From Aquabacterium sp. (GTDB lineage Bacteria > Pseudomonadota > Gammaproteobacteria > Burkholderiales > Burkholderiaceae_C): 64,000 nucleotides of DNA. Location: positions 124,001-188,000 of the forward strand of contig NZ_JACPYU010000003.1 in the NCBI RefSeq assembly GCF_016195855.1, given 5' to 3'. The number at the start of each line of letters is the position of its first letter. Position 1 is the stretch's first letter. Below are positions 1 through 8,556 of the stretch, piece by piece. The notes below the pieces were generated by a model. That model was not told the origin of the DNA, did not search any database, and saw nothing but the letters and a program-made list of their open reading frames with translations. Both the position numbers and the translations under genes were made by a program.

Positions 1-99
1 CACGATGCCGGCGCGGGTGCCCTGGCCCAGGCCGTTGACAGGAGGATTGGCCAGCGTGATGACGGCCACGCCGTCGGTGACTTGGTAAGTGGTGCTCAT
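1..99 (-). CDS. Enoyl-CoA hydratase/3-hydroxyacyl-CoA dehydrogenase, N-terminal fragment
   Basis: Partial: only the first 33 codons lie in the window and the rest runs off the left edge. The fragment starts MSTTYQVTDGVAVITLANPP and continues VNGLGQGTRAG. This is the usual N-terminus of the crotonase domain of FadB/FadJ-type bifunctional beta-oxidation proteins of Burkholderiales (alternating beta strand, then NPPVNGL). The start is the ATG whose complement is at 97-99. A role in fatty-acid oxidation would fit the acyl-CoA synthetase and thioesterase further right. A stand-alone enoyl-CoA hydratase cannot be excluded from 33 residues. Confidence 0.7.
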   Translation of the reverse strand, partial: MSTTYQVTDGVAVITLANPPVNGLGQGTRAGIV

Positions 100-433
100 G
101 GCGATCTCGTAGGCGAACGTTGACAGGAGAACAGCACGTCAGAACTGGCAAACCAATTCTGACAAGAAGTCTTGTAAGAATAGACGAACATTGTGGCACC
201 AGCTCTGCAAAGGTGATGGCTTTTTGGGGAAAACACCTAGCCCCACAGGGGCTCCCCCTAGGGAGAACGGTCGTCGCACAGCGGCCACATCGAGGTAACG
301 ATCTGCACAACCCTGGCCTGATGCCAGCCAAAGCTTGAGAATTCGCCCGCCGCGCATTTCGCATTGAGAAATAAAGACAAAAAGGGGGAAGCGTGCGGAC
401 TCATCTCATCAACTCAATCAGACAGGACTCACC
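100..433. other. Divergent intergenic region with a weak sigma-54-like motif
   Basis: A 334-base non-coding stretch between the minus-strand beta-oxidation gene and the plus-strand Cys-rich gene. The two reading frames of about 70 codons here look like no known protein and I consider them chance. At about 194-209 lies TGGCACCAGCTCTGCA. It has GG and GC exactly 10 bases apart, as in sigma-54 -24/-12 promoters, but CTGC replaces TTGC. The ribosome-binding site of the downstream gene is AGGA, six bases before its ATG. Confidence 0.4.
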
Positions 434-808
434 ATGACTCGCATCACCTTGATTCGCGCCGCCTCACTGGCTTTGGCCGCCGCCCTGACCTGCTTCAGCA
501 CATTTGCCCAGGAAAGTGGCGACTGCGCCATCAGCTACACGCGCGCAGCCTGCCCAGGCAAGGAGGCCATCAGCTTTGCCAAATGCGATGGCAAGGCCTC
601 CTGCACCAAACAAGTCCAGACCGGCTCGCCACAGGCTTGCCAGGCTGCTGCGCTGAAGGCTTGCGCCAATGACCGTCTGGACATCACCAAGAGCAAAGTG
701 ATCGGCGCCAGCTACAAGGGTGAGTTGCTCAAATCCACCACCGGCAAGGGCGACTTCTGCGCCGACTACGACAAGCGCGCGGTTGAATTCGACAAGTGCG
801 GCAACTGA
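434..808 (+). CDS. Secreted cysteine-rich protein of unknown function
   Basis: 124 residues. The N-terminus is a clear Sec signal peptide: basic start (MTRITLIR), hydrophobic Ala/Leu core, and a likely cut after TFAQ near residue 26. The mature part of about 98 residues holds eight cysteines, enough for four disulfides, and is rich in Lys and Ala. I do not recognise a named family. The cysteine spacing suggests a small disulfide-stabilised periplasmic or extracellular protein. It stands alone and ends 14 bases from the convergent livF. The RBS (AGGA) supports the start. Function unknown. Confidence 0.75.
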   Translation: MTRITLIRAASLALAAALTCFSTFAQESGDCAISYTRAACPGKEAISFAKCDGKASCTKQVQTGSPQACQAAALKACANDRLDITKSKVIGASYKGELLKSTTGKGDFCADYDKRAVEFDKCGN

Positions 809-822
809 GCGGCGTAAACGGC

Positions 823-1518
823 TCAGACCTCCATCCACTCCTTGCGGGTGTACTGGTCGGCACGCAGCTCATCGGGCGTGCCGTGGAACACCACTTCGCC
901 ATGCCCCATCACATAGCAGCGTTGTGAGATGTCCAGTGCGATGGTGAGCTTTTGCTCCACCAGCAACACGGCCAGGCCCCGCTTCTGCAGCTCCTTGAGG
1001 TACTGCCCCACCAGTTCCACGATCTTGGGTGCCAGGCCTTCGGTCGGTTCGTCAATCATGATCAGGTCGGGGTCACCCATCAGCGTGCGGCACAGCGTGA
1101 GCATTTGCTGCTCACCGCCGGACATCACGCCCGCCTCCGTGTGCTGGCGTTCCTTGAGACGCGGGAACATCTGGTACATGTCGTCCAGGCTCCAGCGGCT
1201 GTTCTTGTGGCCGGACTTCATCCCCAGCTTGAGGTTCTGCTCCACCGTCAGCTTGGGGAACACATCGCGGCTCTCCGGCACATAACCCAGGCCACGGCGC
1301 GCCACGTCGTAGGTCTTGTGGCCCAGCAACTCCTCGCCCTTCCACTTCACCGAGCCCTCGCCATTGACCAGGCCCATGATGGCCTTGATCGTGGTCGACC
1401 GCCCGGAGCCATTGCGCCCCAGCAGGCTGACGATCTCGCCTGGGTTGACCTCCAGGTCCACCCCGTGGAGGATGTGGCTCTTGCCATAGTAGGCGTGCAA
1501 ATCCTGAATGGTCAACAT
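823..1518 (-). CDS. livF: Branched-chain amino-acid-type ABC transporter ATPase LivF
   Basis: 231 residues, normal for LivF. One of two cytoplasmic ATPases energising the liv importer encoded just upstream. Visible motifs are Walker A at residues 34-42 (GRNGSGRST), the signature SGGEQQ, Walker B LIMIDEP followed by TEGLAP, and the switch His region near LLVEQKL. The invariant Walker A lysine is arginine here (residue 40), a conservative change. The gene is last in livKHMGF and starts two bases after the livG stop, so translation is probably coupled. The substrate could be a branched-chain amino acid, another amino acid, an amide or urea; the sequence does not decide. Confidence 0.9.
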   Translation of the reverse strand: MLTIQDLHAYYGKSHILHGVDLEVNPGEIVSLLGRNGSGRSTTIKAIMGLVNGEGSVKWKGEELLGHKTYDVARRGLGYVPESRDVFPKLTVEQNLKLGMKSGHKNSRWSLDDMYQMFPRLKERQHTEAGVMSGGEQQMLTLCRTLMGDPDLIMIDEPTEGLAPKIVELVGQYLKELQKRGLAVLLVEQKLTIALDISQRCYVMGHGEVVFHGTPDELRADQYTRKEWMEV

Positions 1519-1520
1519 GA

Positions 1521-2321
1521 TCAGACTCCAGCCTCGGCGGCTTGATTTTGAGCCAGCACCGAGCCCAGATAGGCTTCCTTGACGCGGTCATTGGCACGCA
1601 CGGCCTCGGGTGTATCGAATGCGATGACCTCGCCATAGACCAGCACCGCAATGCGGTCGGCCAGGCCGAAGACCACGCCCATGTCGTGCTCCACCGTCAG
1701 CAGGGTCTTGCCTTCGGTCACCTCGCGGATAAGCTTGACGAAGTTGGACGTCTCGGACTTGCTCATGCCGGCCGTGGGCTCGTCCAGCAAGACCACATTG
1801 CCGCCACCGGCAATCGTCACCCCAACCTCCAGCGCGCGCTGCTCGGCATAGGTCAGTTGCGCGACGTTCACATCACGCTTGCGACGCAGGCGGATCATGT
1901 CCAGCACCTCTTCCGCCCGGGCATTGACATGCTCCATGCGCGAGAGGAAGCGCCAGAAGGTGTAGCGCTCCCCCATGGACCACAGCACCGCGCAACGGAT
2001 GTTCTCGAACACGCTCAATCGCGGAAACAGGTTGGACACCTGGAAGCTGCGCGCCAGACCCCGGCGGTTGATGTCGTAAGGCGTGAGCCCGTGGATGGGC
2101 TCGCCATGGAGCAGGATCTCGCCACTGGTGGGTGCCATGCGCCCGCTGATGAGGTTGAACAGGGTGGACTTGCCCGCGCCGTTAGGGCCGATCAGGGCCA
2201 CACGCTCCCCCGCCTTCACGGCCAGGTCGGCACCACGGATGATCTCGGTCTTGCCAAAGGACTTGCGCACCTGACGCAACTCCAGCGCCATGCCATTTGC
2301 AGATGATGTTTGCGTACTCAT
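1521..2321 (-). CDS. livG: Branched-chain amino-acid-type ABC transporter ATPase LivG
   Basis: 266 residues from the ATG at 2321 (MSTQTSSANGMALELRQVRK); the frame stays open upstream but that part is low-quality sequence overlapping livM. Walker A is intact (GPNGAGKST), and Walker B reads VVLLDEPTAGM. The signature region is LTYAEQRALEV, the relaxed form typical of LivG, which normally has YxxQR in place of LSGGQ. It pairs with LivF to drive the LivHM permease. It begins eight bases beyond the livM stop, inside the same operon. Confidence 0.92.
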   Translation of the reverse strand: MSTQTSSANGMALELRQVRKSFGKTEIIRGADLAVKAGERVALIGPNGAGKSTLFNLISGRMAPTSGEILLHGEPIHGLTPYDINRRGLARSFQVSNLFPRLSVFENIRCAVLWSMGERYTFWRFLSRMEHVNARAEEVLDMIRLRRKRDVNVAQLTYAEQRALEVGVTIAGGGNVVLLDEPTAGMSKSETSNFVKLIREVTEGKTLLTVEHDMGVVFGLADRIAVLVYGEVIAFDTPEAVRANDRVKEAYLGSVLAQNQAAEAGV

Positions 2322-2329
2322 GTTCGGCC

Positions 2330-3622
2330 TCACAGCGCGGGGGTGCGCGCCAGTTGCGCCTCGATGTCTTCCTGGATCTGGTTCCACAAACGCGAGAAGC
2401 GCCTGCGTACCAGCTCGAACAGCCCTACTCCCACGGCCAGCATGAGCAAGGTCAGGCCCCATGTGGTGCTGCTGCGGGTGTCTAGGTCCATGCCGGCAAA
2501 ACGCATGACCGGGCCCAGCGCTTCATTGAGCTTGATGTGGTAGACCATCTCCACCACCGCCGCAAAGGGCAGGATCACCAGCGTGGCCGTCACGGCCATG
2601 GCCGCATACACGCCCCACAGCCGCTTGAGCATGCCGTAGGCCGCCAGGCGCATGTTCATCATCAGCAAGCTGGCAAAACCGCCCGGCGCATACATCACCA
2701 TGAACAGGAACAGCAGCCCCAGATAGAGCAGCCAGGCCTTGGTCAGCTCCGACAGCATCACCATCGCGAAAACCATCAGCACCGCGCCGATGATCGGCCC
2801 GAAGAAGAACAGCGAACCACCCAGGAAGGTGAACAGCAGGTAAGCGCCCGAGCGCTGCGCGCCTACCACCTCGGCCGTCACGATCTCGAAGTTGAGCGCG
2901 TACAGCCCACCCGCGATGCCGGCAAAAAAGCCCGCGATCATGAAGGCGATGTAGCGCACCCGCTGCGTGTCATAGCCGATGAACTCGACCCGCTCGGGGT
3001 TGTCGCGCACGGCATTGAGCATGCGCCCCAGCGGCGTCTGCGTGAAGGCGAACATCAGCACCGTGCAGATGAAGCAGTACACGGCAATCAGGTAGTAGAC
3101 CTGGATCTGCGGCCCGAAGGTGATGCCCATGACGGGCTGCCCCACCACGCGGTTGCTGTTGATGCCCCCTTCGCCGCCGAAGAACTCCGGCAGCATCAGC
3201 GACATGTTCCACACCAGCTCACCCACGCCCAGCGTGATCATGGCAAAGGTGTTGCCCGACTTCTTGGTGGTGACGGCGCCCAGCAAGGCCGCCACAACCA
3301 AGCCGCCCAGCCCGCCCACCAGTGGGATGAGGCTCACCGGGATGGACCAGTCGCCCGCGCCCACCTTGTTGAGCGTGTGAATGGCCGCGAATGCGCCCAG
3401 GCCTGAATAGACGGCATGCCCGAAGCTGAGCATGCCGCCCTGCCCCAGCAGCATGTTGTAGGACAGGCAGACGATGATGGCCGTGCCCATCTGCGTGAGC
3501 ATGGTCAGCGACAGGCTGCTCTTGAGGAACATGGGCGCCACGAACAGCACCAGGGCGAAGGCCGACCACAACAGCCAGCGGCCCAGGTTCAGCGGACGGA
3601 ATCGGTAGACGTTACTGGTCAT
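2330..3622 (-). CDS. livM: Branched-chain amino-acid-type ABC transporter permease LivM
   Basis: About 430 residues with 8-10 hydrophobic segments. The family hallmark is present: SYNMLLGQGGMLSFGHAVY near residue 60 and the cytoplasmic coupling loop GRMLNAVRDNPERVEFIGYD. I chose the ATG at 3622 because GAGGAG lies eight bases upstream. A GTG at 3631 and an ATG at 3628 overlap the livH stop but have no usable spacing. The protein is longer than E. coli-type LivM cores because of a C-terminal extension of about 110 residues with a further membrane segment. Partner of LivH. Confidence 0.92.
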   Translation of the reverse strand: MTSNVYRFRPLNLGRWLLWSAFALVLFVAPMFLKSSLSLTMLTQMGTAIIVCLSYNMLLGQGGMLSFGHAVYSGLGAFAAIHTLNKVGAGDWSIPVSLIPLVGGLGGLVVAALLGAVTTKKSGNTFAMITLGVGELVWNMSLMLPEFFGGEGGINSNRVVGQPVMGITFGPQIQVYYLIAVYCFICTVLMFAFTQTPLGRMLNAVRDNPERVEFIGYDTQRVRYIAFMIAGFFAGIAGGLYALNFEIVTAEVVGAQRSGAYLLFTFLGGSLFFFGPIIGAVLMVFAMVMLSELTKAWLLYLGLLFLFMVMYAPGGFASLLMMNMRLAAYGMLKRLWGVYAAMAVTATLVILPFAAVVEMVYHIKLNEALGPVMRFAGMDLDTRSSTTWGLTLLMLAVGVGLFELVRRRFSRLWNQIQEDIEAQLARTPAL

Positions 3623-3627
3623 GTTCA

Positions 3628-4653
3628 TCACTCCTCACGTGTACCCAACAAGCCCTTGGGCCTGAAGATCAGGATCAGCACCAGGAGGAGATAAGGCAGG
3701 ATTGGCGCCATCTGCGACACCGTGATCTTGAGCAGCGGGTAGGACCAGTGCTCGAAATTCACCGTCTGGCCATGGCTTTGCATGACCGAGGCCACCGACA
3801 CATCGGCCACCACGGCGAAGGTTTGAAGCAGGCCGATCAGCAAGGAGGCCAGGAAGGCCCCGGCCAATGAGCCCATGCCACCCACGACCACCACCACGAA
3901 GATGATGGCGCCCACGGAGGCCGCCATATTGGGCTCGGTCACGAAAGCATTGCCACCGATCACACCGGCCAGGCCGGCCAGCGCGCAACCGCCACCGAAC
4001 ACGCCCATCATCACGCGCGGCACGTTGTGCCCCAGCGCTTGCGCCATGTCAGGGTGCGTCAGTGCGGCCTGGATGATCAGGCCGATGCGCGTGCGGGTCA
4101 GCAGCAGCCACAGCGCGCCCAGCATGAACAGGGCCACCAGGGCCATGAACCCACGGTACAGCGGGAACTGGGTACACGAGTTGCCGGCAGCCGGCCCGCA
4201 GATGGCCGGGTCACCCGCCCCCAACAGGAACTGCACGCCTTGCGCCTTGACGTTGGCGATCGTGAACAAGGGGCCGCTGAGTGCATCGGGAATCCGGTAG
4301 TCGACATTGGCCGGCCCCCAGATCAGGCGCACGCACTCGAACACCACATAGGACAGGCCAAAGGTGACGAGCAACTCAGGCACATGCCCATAGACGTGGA
4401 CCTTGCGCAAGCTGTATCGCTCGAACGCGGCCCCCAGGATGCCCACCAGCAAAGGCGCCAGGATCAGGGCGGGAAAGAAACCCACCAACCCGGTGATCAC
4501 GTAGGCGAAATAGGCACCCAGCATGTAAAAACTGGTGTGCGCGAAGTTGAGCACACCCATCATGCTGAAGATCAGCGTCAGCCCGGAGCTGAGCATGAAC
4601 AGCAACAGCCCATAGCTGAGGCCATTCAGAAAGAAGACAACAAAGGTTTCCAT
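3628..4653 (-). CDS. livH: Branched-chain amino-acid-type ABC transporter permease LivH
   Basis: 341 residues, somewhat longer than the 290-310 common for LivH. The N-terminus is typical: LNGLSYGLLLFMLSSGLTLI then MMGVLNFAHTSFYMLGAY. The coupling region reads RTRIGLIIQAALTHPDMAQALG, and GGMGSLAGAFLASLLIGLLQ follows near the C-terminus. The extra length is a loop around residues 115-150 (PDALSGPLFTI through two cysteines) predicted outside the membrane. Forms the membrane channel with LivM. Confidence 0.92.
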   Translation of the reverse strand: METFVVFFLNGLSYGLLLFMLSSGLTLIFSMMGVLNFAHTSFYMLGAYFAYVITGLVGFFPALILAPLLVGILGAAFERYSLRKVHVYGHVPELLVTFGLSYVVFECVRLIWGPANVDYRIPDALSGPLFTIANVKAQGVQFLLGAGDPAICGPAAGNSCTQFPLYRGFMALVALFMLGALWLLLTRTRIGLIIQAALTHPDMAQALGHNVPRVMMGVFGGGCALAGLAGVIGGNAFVTEPNMAASVGAIIFVVVVVGGMGSLAGAFLASLLIGLLQTFAVVADVSVASVMQSHGQTVNFEHWSYPLLKITVSQMAPILPYLLLVLILIFRPKGLLGTREE

Positions 4654-4678
4654 CAGGCGCGGCGCATGAGTGACACAT

Positions 4679-4749
4679 GGGCAGGCGCTGCGCCACCTTG
4701 CCTGCCCGGACTCAACAGCCTGGGCATCTCATCGAAGATGCCCCAGGCT
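4679..4749 (-). promoter_or_regulatory. Two stem-loops between livK and livH
   Basis: The 103-base gap between livK and livH holds two inverted repeats: 4679-4707 (GGGCAGGC paired with GCCTGCCC) and 4717-4749 (AGCCTGGGCATCT paired with AGATGCCCCAGGCT, one bulged base). Neither is followed by a T-run, so they are not classic terminators. In many binding-protein-dependent operons a stem-loop after the binding-protein gene stabilises the upstream mRNA, giving more binding protein than permease. That role is an inference here. Confidence 0.55.
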
Positions 4750-4756
4750 GCCCGCA

Positions 4757-6001
4757 TCACGAAGGACGCTTCATCTGACAGGAAGTCGGGGTGCTCGACA
4801 CATACGCGTCGAACGACTTCACCGGCACGAAGGTCATGCCTGTCTTCTCGACGTCGTAGCTGTTCTTGGCATCCACCGGCGCCCACTTGGCAATGAACAG
4901 CGGCTGCTGCAACTGGTGGTCCGTCTTGCGCATTTCCACTTCACCGTTGAAGCTCTTGAACTTCAGGCCCTCCATGGCCGCCGCCACCTTGAGCGGGTCG
5001 GTGGACTTGGCCTTGGCCATGGCTTCAGACAGCAGGGCCAGCCCGGAGTAAGTGGCCGCCGAGTAGTAGTCGTCATTGAAGCGCTTCTTGAACTCGCTGA
5101 CCAGGCTCGCGTTCAGGCCGGGCATGTTGTAGTGACCATAGCCCACCTGGTAGACGCGGCCATCAGCGGCCTTGCCCAGCGCCGTCGGTGTGCCACCGAA
5201 GTTGGCGTAGTAGGTGTAGAACTTGACGTTCAGGCCAGCCTCGTTGGCGGCCTTGACCAGCAGGGCCAGGTCGGAACCCCAGTTGCCCGTGATCACGGTG
5301 TCAGCGCCCGATGCCTTGATCTTGGCCACATACGGCGCGAAGTCACGCACCTGAGCCAGCGGGTGCAGGTCGTCGCCCACGACCTGGATGTCAGGGCGCT
5401 TGCGCGCCAGCATGGCCTTCGCGAACTTGGAGACCTGCTGGCCGTGCGCGTAGTTCTGGTTGATCAGGTAGACCTTCTGAACATCCTTCTGCTCCTTGAT
5501 GAAGGTCGTCAGCGCCTCCATCTTCATGGAGGTGTCGGCGTCCAGGCGATAGTGCCAGTAGCTGCACTTGCTGTTGGTCAGATCGGGGTCCACCGCGGCG
5601 TAGTTCAGGTAGACGATTTCCTTGCCGGGGTTGCGCTCGTTGTACTTGTTGACGCCATCCACCAGCGCCAGCGCCGAGCCCGAACCCAGGCCCTGCACGA
5701 TGTAGCGGATGCCTTGGTCGGCGGCCGACTTCAAGGCGTTGAGCGATTCGGCTGGGCTGAGCTTGTTGTCAATGCTCACGATTTCAAACTTGACGCCCGC
5801 GGGGTTGTTGGCGTTGATCTTCTCCGCCACGAACTGGAAGCTCTTGACCTGGTTCTGGCCCACGCTGGCCATCAGGCCCGACAAAGGGTCGATCCAGGCG
5901 ATCTTCACTGTCTCGCCCTTCTGGGCAAAAGCCGCGCCTGCCGAGAGGCTTGCGGCCACCAACAGACTCAGCGTGCGAACTTGGGGGGCTTGGAAGCGCA
6001 T
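4757..6001 (-). CDS. livK: Periplasmic substrate-binding protein of the liv ABC importer
   Basis: 414 residues with a Sec signal peptide (VRTLSLLVAASLSAGAAFAQ, cut near residue 26). The mature protein follows the Peripla_BP_6 pattern: VKIAWIDPLSGLMASVGQNQ, then the repeated alpha/beta segments of the two lobes (for example KVYLINQNYAHGQQVSK and DTVITGNWGSDLALLVKAA). It captures the ligand for LivHMGF. It is first in the operon, with a good RBS (GGAGAG, six bases from ATG). The ligand cannot be deduced; members of this family bind amino acids, amides, urea or aromatic acids. Confidence 0.9.
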   Translation of the reverse strand: MRFQAPQVRTLSLLVAASLSAGAAFAQKGETVKIAWIDPLSGLMASVGQNQVKSFQFVAEKINANNPAGVKFEIVSIDNKLSPAESLNALKSAADQGIRYIVQGLGSGSALALVDGVNKYNERNPGKEIVYLNYAAVDPDLTNSKCSYWHYRLDADTSMKMEALTTFIKEQKDVQKVYLINQNYAHGQQVSKFAKAMLARKRPDIQVVGDDLHPLAQVRDFAPYVAKIKASGADTVITGNWGSDLALLVKAANEAGLNVKFYTYYANFGGTPTALGKAADGRVYQVGYGHYNMPGLNASLVSEFKKRFNDDYYSAATYSGLALLSEAMAKAKSTDPLKVAAAMEGLKFKSFNGEVEMRKTDHQLQQPLFIAKWAPVDAKNSYDVEKTGMTFVPVKSFDAYVSSTPTSCQMKRPS

Positions 6002-6152
6002 TGATATCTCTCCGTGTCGTGTTGAAACGTAAGCAGAGTCAATTTACCCCCCTGAATTGAGGGTGCCAGTCAGGGATGACCCGCACCCACCCCACCTCGC
6101 ACCTAAACGCGCCCAAGCGCGGTCAATGCGCGTCACAACACACGAGGTGCGC

Positions 6153-6181
6153 AAAAAAAAGGCGCCTCATAACGAGGCGCC
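6153..6181 (-). terminator. Rho-independent terminator of the acyl-CoA synthetase gene
   Basis: GGCGCCTC, loop ATAAC, GAGGCGCC, with eight A's on the plus-strand left side, which is a U8 tract after the stem on the minus strand. It sits about 20 bases after the stop codon of the synthetase gene at 6202. Confidence 0.9.
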
Positions 6182-6201
6182 CTGTGTGTTTACGGCAACG
6201 A

Positions 6202-7833
6202 TCAGGCCGTAGGCAGCTTATGGTCCTTGAACTTTTCGCGCAATTGCAGTTTGGAGATCTTGCCCGTGGCCGTGTGAGGGATCTCGTCCACGAACACCAC
6301 ATCGTCTGGTGTCTGCCAATTGGGGATCTTGCCTTTGTAGAAGGCAATCAACTCTTCCTTGCTCACCTCAGCACCAGGCTTCTTGACCACGACCATCAGC
6401 GGGCGCTCGTCCCACTTGGGGTGGTGGCAGGCAATGGCCGCAGCCTCCTGCACGGCCGGGTGGGCCATCAACGCGTTCTCCAGGTCGATGGAGCTGATCC
6501 ATTCGCCGCCGGACTTGATCACATCCTTGGAGCGATCGGTGATCTGCATGTAGCCATCAGGGTCGATGGTGGCCACGTCGCCCGTGGGGAACCAGCCATC
6601 ATGCAGCGGCGACTTGTCGATGTTGAAGTAGCTGCTGATGACCCAGTGGCCGCGCACTTCCAGATCGCCCGCAGACTTGCCATCCCATGGCAGCACCTTG
6701 CCCTCGGCGTCCACGATGCGCATGTCGATGCCATAGACCGACTTGCCCTGTTTTTCCAGCAGCTTTTGCTTGTCCTCGGTGGACCACTCGGCGTGCTTGG
6801 ACTTCAGGCGGCCCAGCGTGCCCAGCGGCGACAACTCGGTCATGCCCCAGGCATGGATCACCTCGACGCCATAGTCGTTCTCGAACGTGCGGATCATCGC
6901 GGGCGGGCAAGCTGCGCCACCAATGATGGTGCTCTTGAAGGTGCTGAACTTCAGGTTGTTGGTCTTGACGTGGTTCAGCAGGCCCAGCCAGATGGTGGGC
7001 ACGCCCGCGCTCATGGTGACCTTCTCTTGTTCGAAGAGGTTGAACAGCGAAGCGCCATCCAGGTGGTGACCAGGGAACACCAGCTTGCAGCCCACCATGG
7101 CCGCCGTGTAAGGCAGCCCCCAGGCGTTGACGTGGAACATGGGCACCACGGGCAACACGGTGTCCGTGGCCTTCAGGCTCATGGCGTCAGGCAATGCAGC
7201 GGCGAACGCGTGCAGCACAGTCGAGCGGTGTGAGTACACGGCGCCCTTGGGGTTGCCGGTCGTGCCGGAGGTGTAGCAGATGCTGGCCGCGGTGTTCTCG
7301 TCGAACGAAGGCCAGTCGTAGTTGCCGTCTTCGGCCGCGATCAGGTCTTCGTAGCAGTGCAGATTGGGCAGCGCGCATTCGCGCGGCATGTTCTCGCGGG
7401 CGCACATCAGCACCACGTGCTTGAGCGTGGGCAGCGAGGGCGCCAGCTTCTCGACCAGCGGGAAGATGTTCAGGTCAACGAAGATGACTTTGTCCTGCGC
7501 ATCATTGGCGATCCAGGCCACCTGTTGCGGGAACAGGCGCGGGTTGATCGTGTGGCAGACGCGCTGCGAGCCGGAGACCGCGTAGTAGATCTCCATGTGG
7601 CGGTAGCCGTTCCAGGCCAGCGTGCCAACGCGGTCACCCGCCTCCAGGCCGAGGCGATCCAGGGCTTGAGCCAGCTTGCGCGAACGCAACTCGACCTCGT
7701 TCCAGTTGGTGCGGTGCATGTCGCCCTCGACACGCTTGGACACGATCTCTACATCACCGTTGTGACGCGACGCATGCTTGAGCAGCGACGAGATCATCAA
7801 GGGCATGTGCATCATTTGGCCCATCAGGCTCAT
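6202..7833 (-). CDS. Fatty-acyl-CoA synthetase (AlkK-like, AMP-forming)
   Basis: 543 residues, the full ANL-superfamily length. ATP-binding motif [20 protein letters not shown] near residue 190, then [43 protein letters not shown], and the C-terminal catalytic lysine in [16 protein letters not shown]. The N-terminus ([19 protein letters not shown]) and overall motif order resemble the Pseudomonas AlkK medium-chain acyl-CoA synthetase, so a medium- to long-chain fatty acid is the likely substrate. It activates fatty acids for beta-oxidation. A terminator follows it, so it looks monocistronic. Confidence 0.9.
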   Translation of the reverse strand: MSLMGQMMHMPLMISSLLKHASRHNGDVEIVSKRVEGDMHRTNWNEVELRSRKLAQALDRLGLEAGDRVGTLAWNGYRHMEIYYAVSGSQRVCHTINPRLFPQQVAWIANDAQDKVIFVDLNIFPLVEKLAPSLPTLKHVVLMCARENMPRECALPNLHCYEDLIAAEDGNYDWPSFDENTAASICYTSGTTGNPKGAVYSHRSTVLHAFAAALPDAMSLKATDTVLPVVPMFHVNAWGLPYTAAMVGCKLVFPGHHLDGASLFNLFEQEKVTMSAGVPTIWLGLLNHVKTNNLKFSTFKSTIIGGAACPPAMIRTFENDYGVEVIHAWGMTELSPLGTLGRLKSKHAEWSTEDKQKLLEKQGKSVYGIDMRIVDAEGKVLPWDGKSAGDLEVRGHWVISSYFNIDKSPLHDGWFPTGDVATIDPDGYMQITDRSKDVIKSGGEWISSIDLENALMAHPAVQEAAAIACHHPKWDERPLMVVVKKPGAEVSKEELIAFYKGKIPNWQTPDDVVFVDEIPHTATGKISKLQLREKFKDHKLPTA

Positions 7834-7972
7834 AAGGACTACCTCCGAAAAACAGGAAACAAGCCGACTCAGATCGACCCAAAGATCATAGACTGAGTCA
7901 AGTCAGGATCAATGGAGAACCCTAAAGGGATAACCCTGAATCCAGGAAACATGCGAGGCCAGATGCAAGACG

Positions 7973-8419
7973 TCAGGTCGCAGCAGGCATCTGCAAGGCG
8001 CGCAAGGCCTGCAGGAAGGCCTCGGGCAAGGGGACCGGGCGGCGCGTGGCGCGGTCCACATACACATGCACGAAATGCCCGACCGCCGCCGACTGCGGCG
8101 CCCCCTCATCGAACAGACCAATCTCGTAGCGCACGCTGCTCTTGCCGATATGGCCCACACGGATGCCGGCGTCCACGTTCCGTGGGAACTCCAGCGAGGC
8201 AAAGTAATTGCAATGCGTCTCGATGACCAGGCCGATCACCTCACCCTGGTGGATGTCCAGCACGCCGGCCTCGATCAGGTAGCGGTTGACCGCCGTGTCG
8301 AAGTAGCTGTAGTAGGTGACGTTGTTGACGTGCCCGTAGACGTCGTTGTCCATCCAGCGCGTGGTGATGGTGCTGAAGTGGGCATAGGCGGCCCGGTCTT
8401 GTGCTTGTGGTCGTTCCAT
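7973..8419 (-). CDS. Acyl-CoA thioesterase, hotdog (4HBT) family
   Basis: 148 residues, a single hotdog domain. The 4HBT signature is clear: [22 protein letters not shown], with the catalytic Asp in [12 protein letters not shown] as in 4-hydroxybenzoyl-CoA thioesterase and YbgC relatives. It hydrolyses acyl-CoA thioesters in the cytoplasm; chain length unknown. It lies about 140 bases upstream of the acyl-CoA synthetase on the same strand, with its own untranslated gap between them. The ATG at 8419 is the only good start. Confidence 0.85.
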   Translation of the reverse strand: MERPQAQDRAAYAHFSTITTRWMDNDVYGHVNNVTYYSYFDTAVNRYLIEAGVLDIHQGEVIGLVIETHCNYFASLEFPRNVDAGIRVGHIGKSSVRYEIGLFDEGAPQSAAVGHFVHVYVDRATRRPVPLPEAFLQALRALQMPAAT

Positions 8420-8491
8420 GAGCTGACTTGTCCAGTAGATGATGCCGATGCGCCGTGCGCAGGTCAGCGGGCATGATAGCCAAGGGGCCGT

Positions 8492-8521
8492 TTGACCAAC
8501 TCAAGGGCAGGCGGCTACATT
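8492..8521 (+). promoter_or_regulatory. Sigma-70 promoter of the TetR-RND operon
   Basis: -35 TTGACC at 8492-8497, an 18-base spacer, -10 TACATT at 8516-8521. Transcription would start near 8528, inside the palindrome that follows immediately, and leave a leader of about 29 bases before the TTG start of the regulator. Confidence 0.6.
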
Positions 8522-8539
8522 ACTGACCCACAGGTCAGT
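8522..8539 (+). promoter_or_regulatory. Palindromic operator for the TetR repressor
   Basis: ACTGACC-CACA-GGTCAGT, a perfect 7+7 inverted repeat around four bases. It abuts the -10 hexamer and covers the predicted transcription start, and lies 17 bases before the TetR-family gene. This is the size and position expected for autorepression by a TetR dimer, which would also control the efflux genes downstream. A GGTCAGC half-site also occurs at about 8462. Confidence 0.7.
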
Positions 8540-8556
8540 TACTTGGAAACCTCGTC

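Noticed and set aside
120..357. Two overlapping frames of about 72 codons in the first intergenic region
   Set aside because: No RBS, no homology, opposite strands over the same bases.
6060..6150. Inverted repeats ACCTCG/CGAGGT upstream of livK
   Set aside because: Six-base arms about 40 bases apart; expected by chance in GC-rich DNA.
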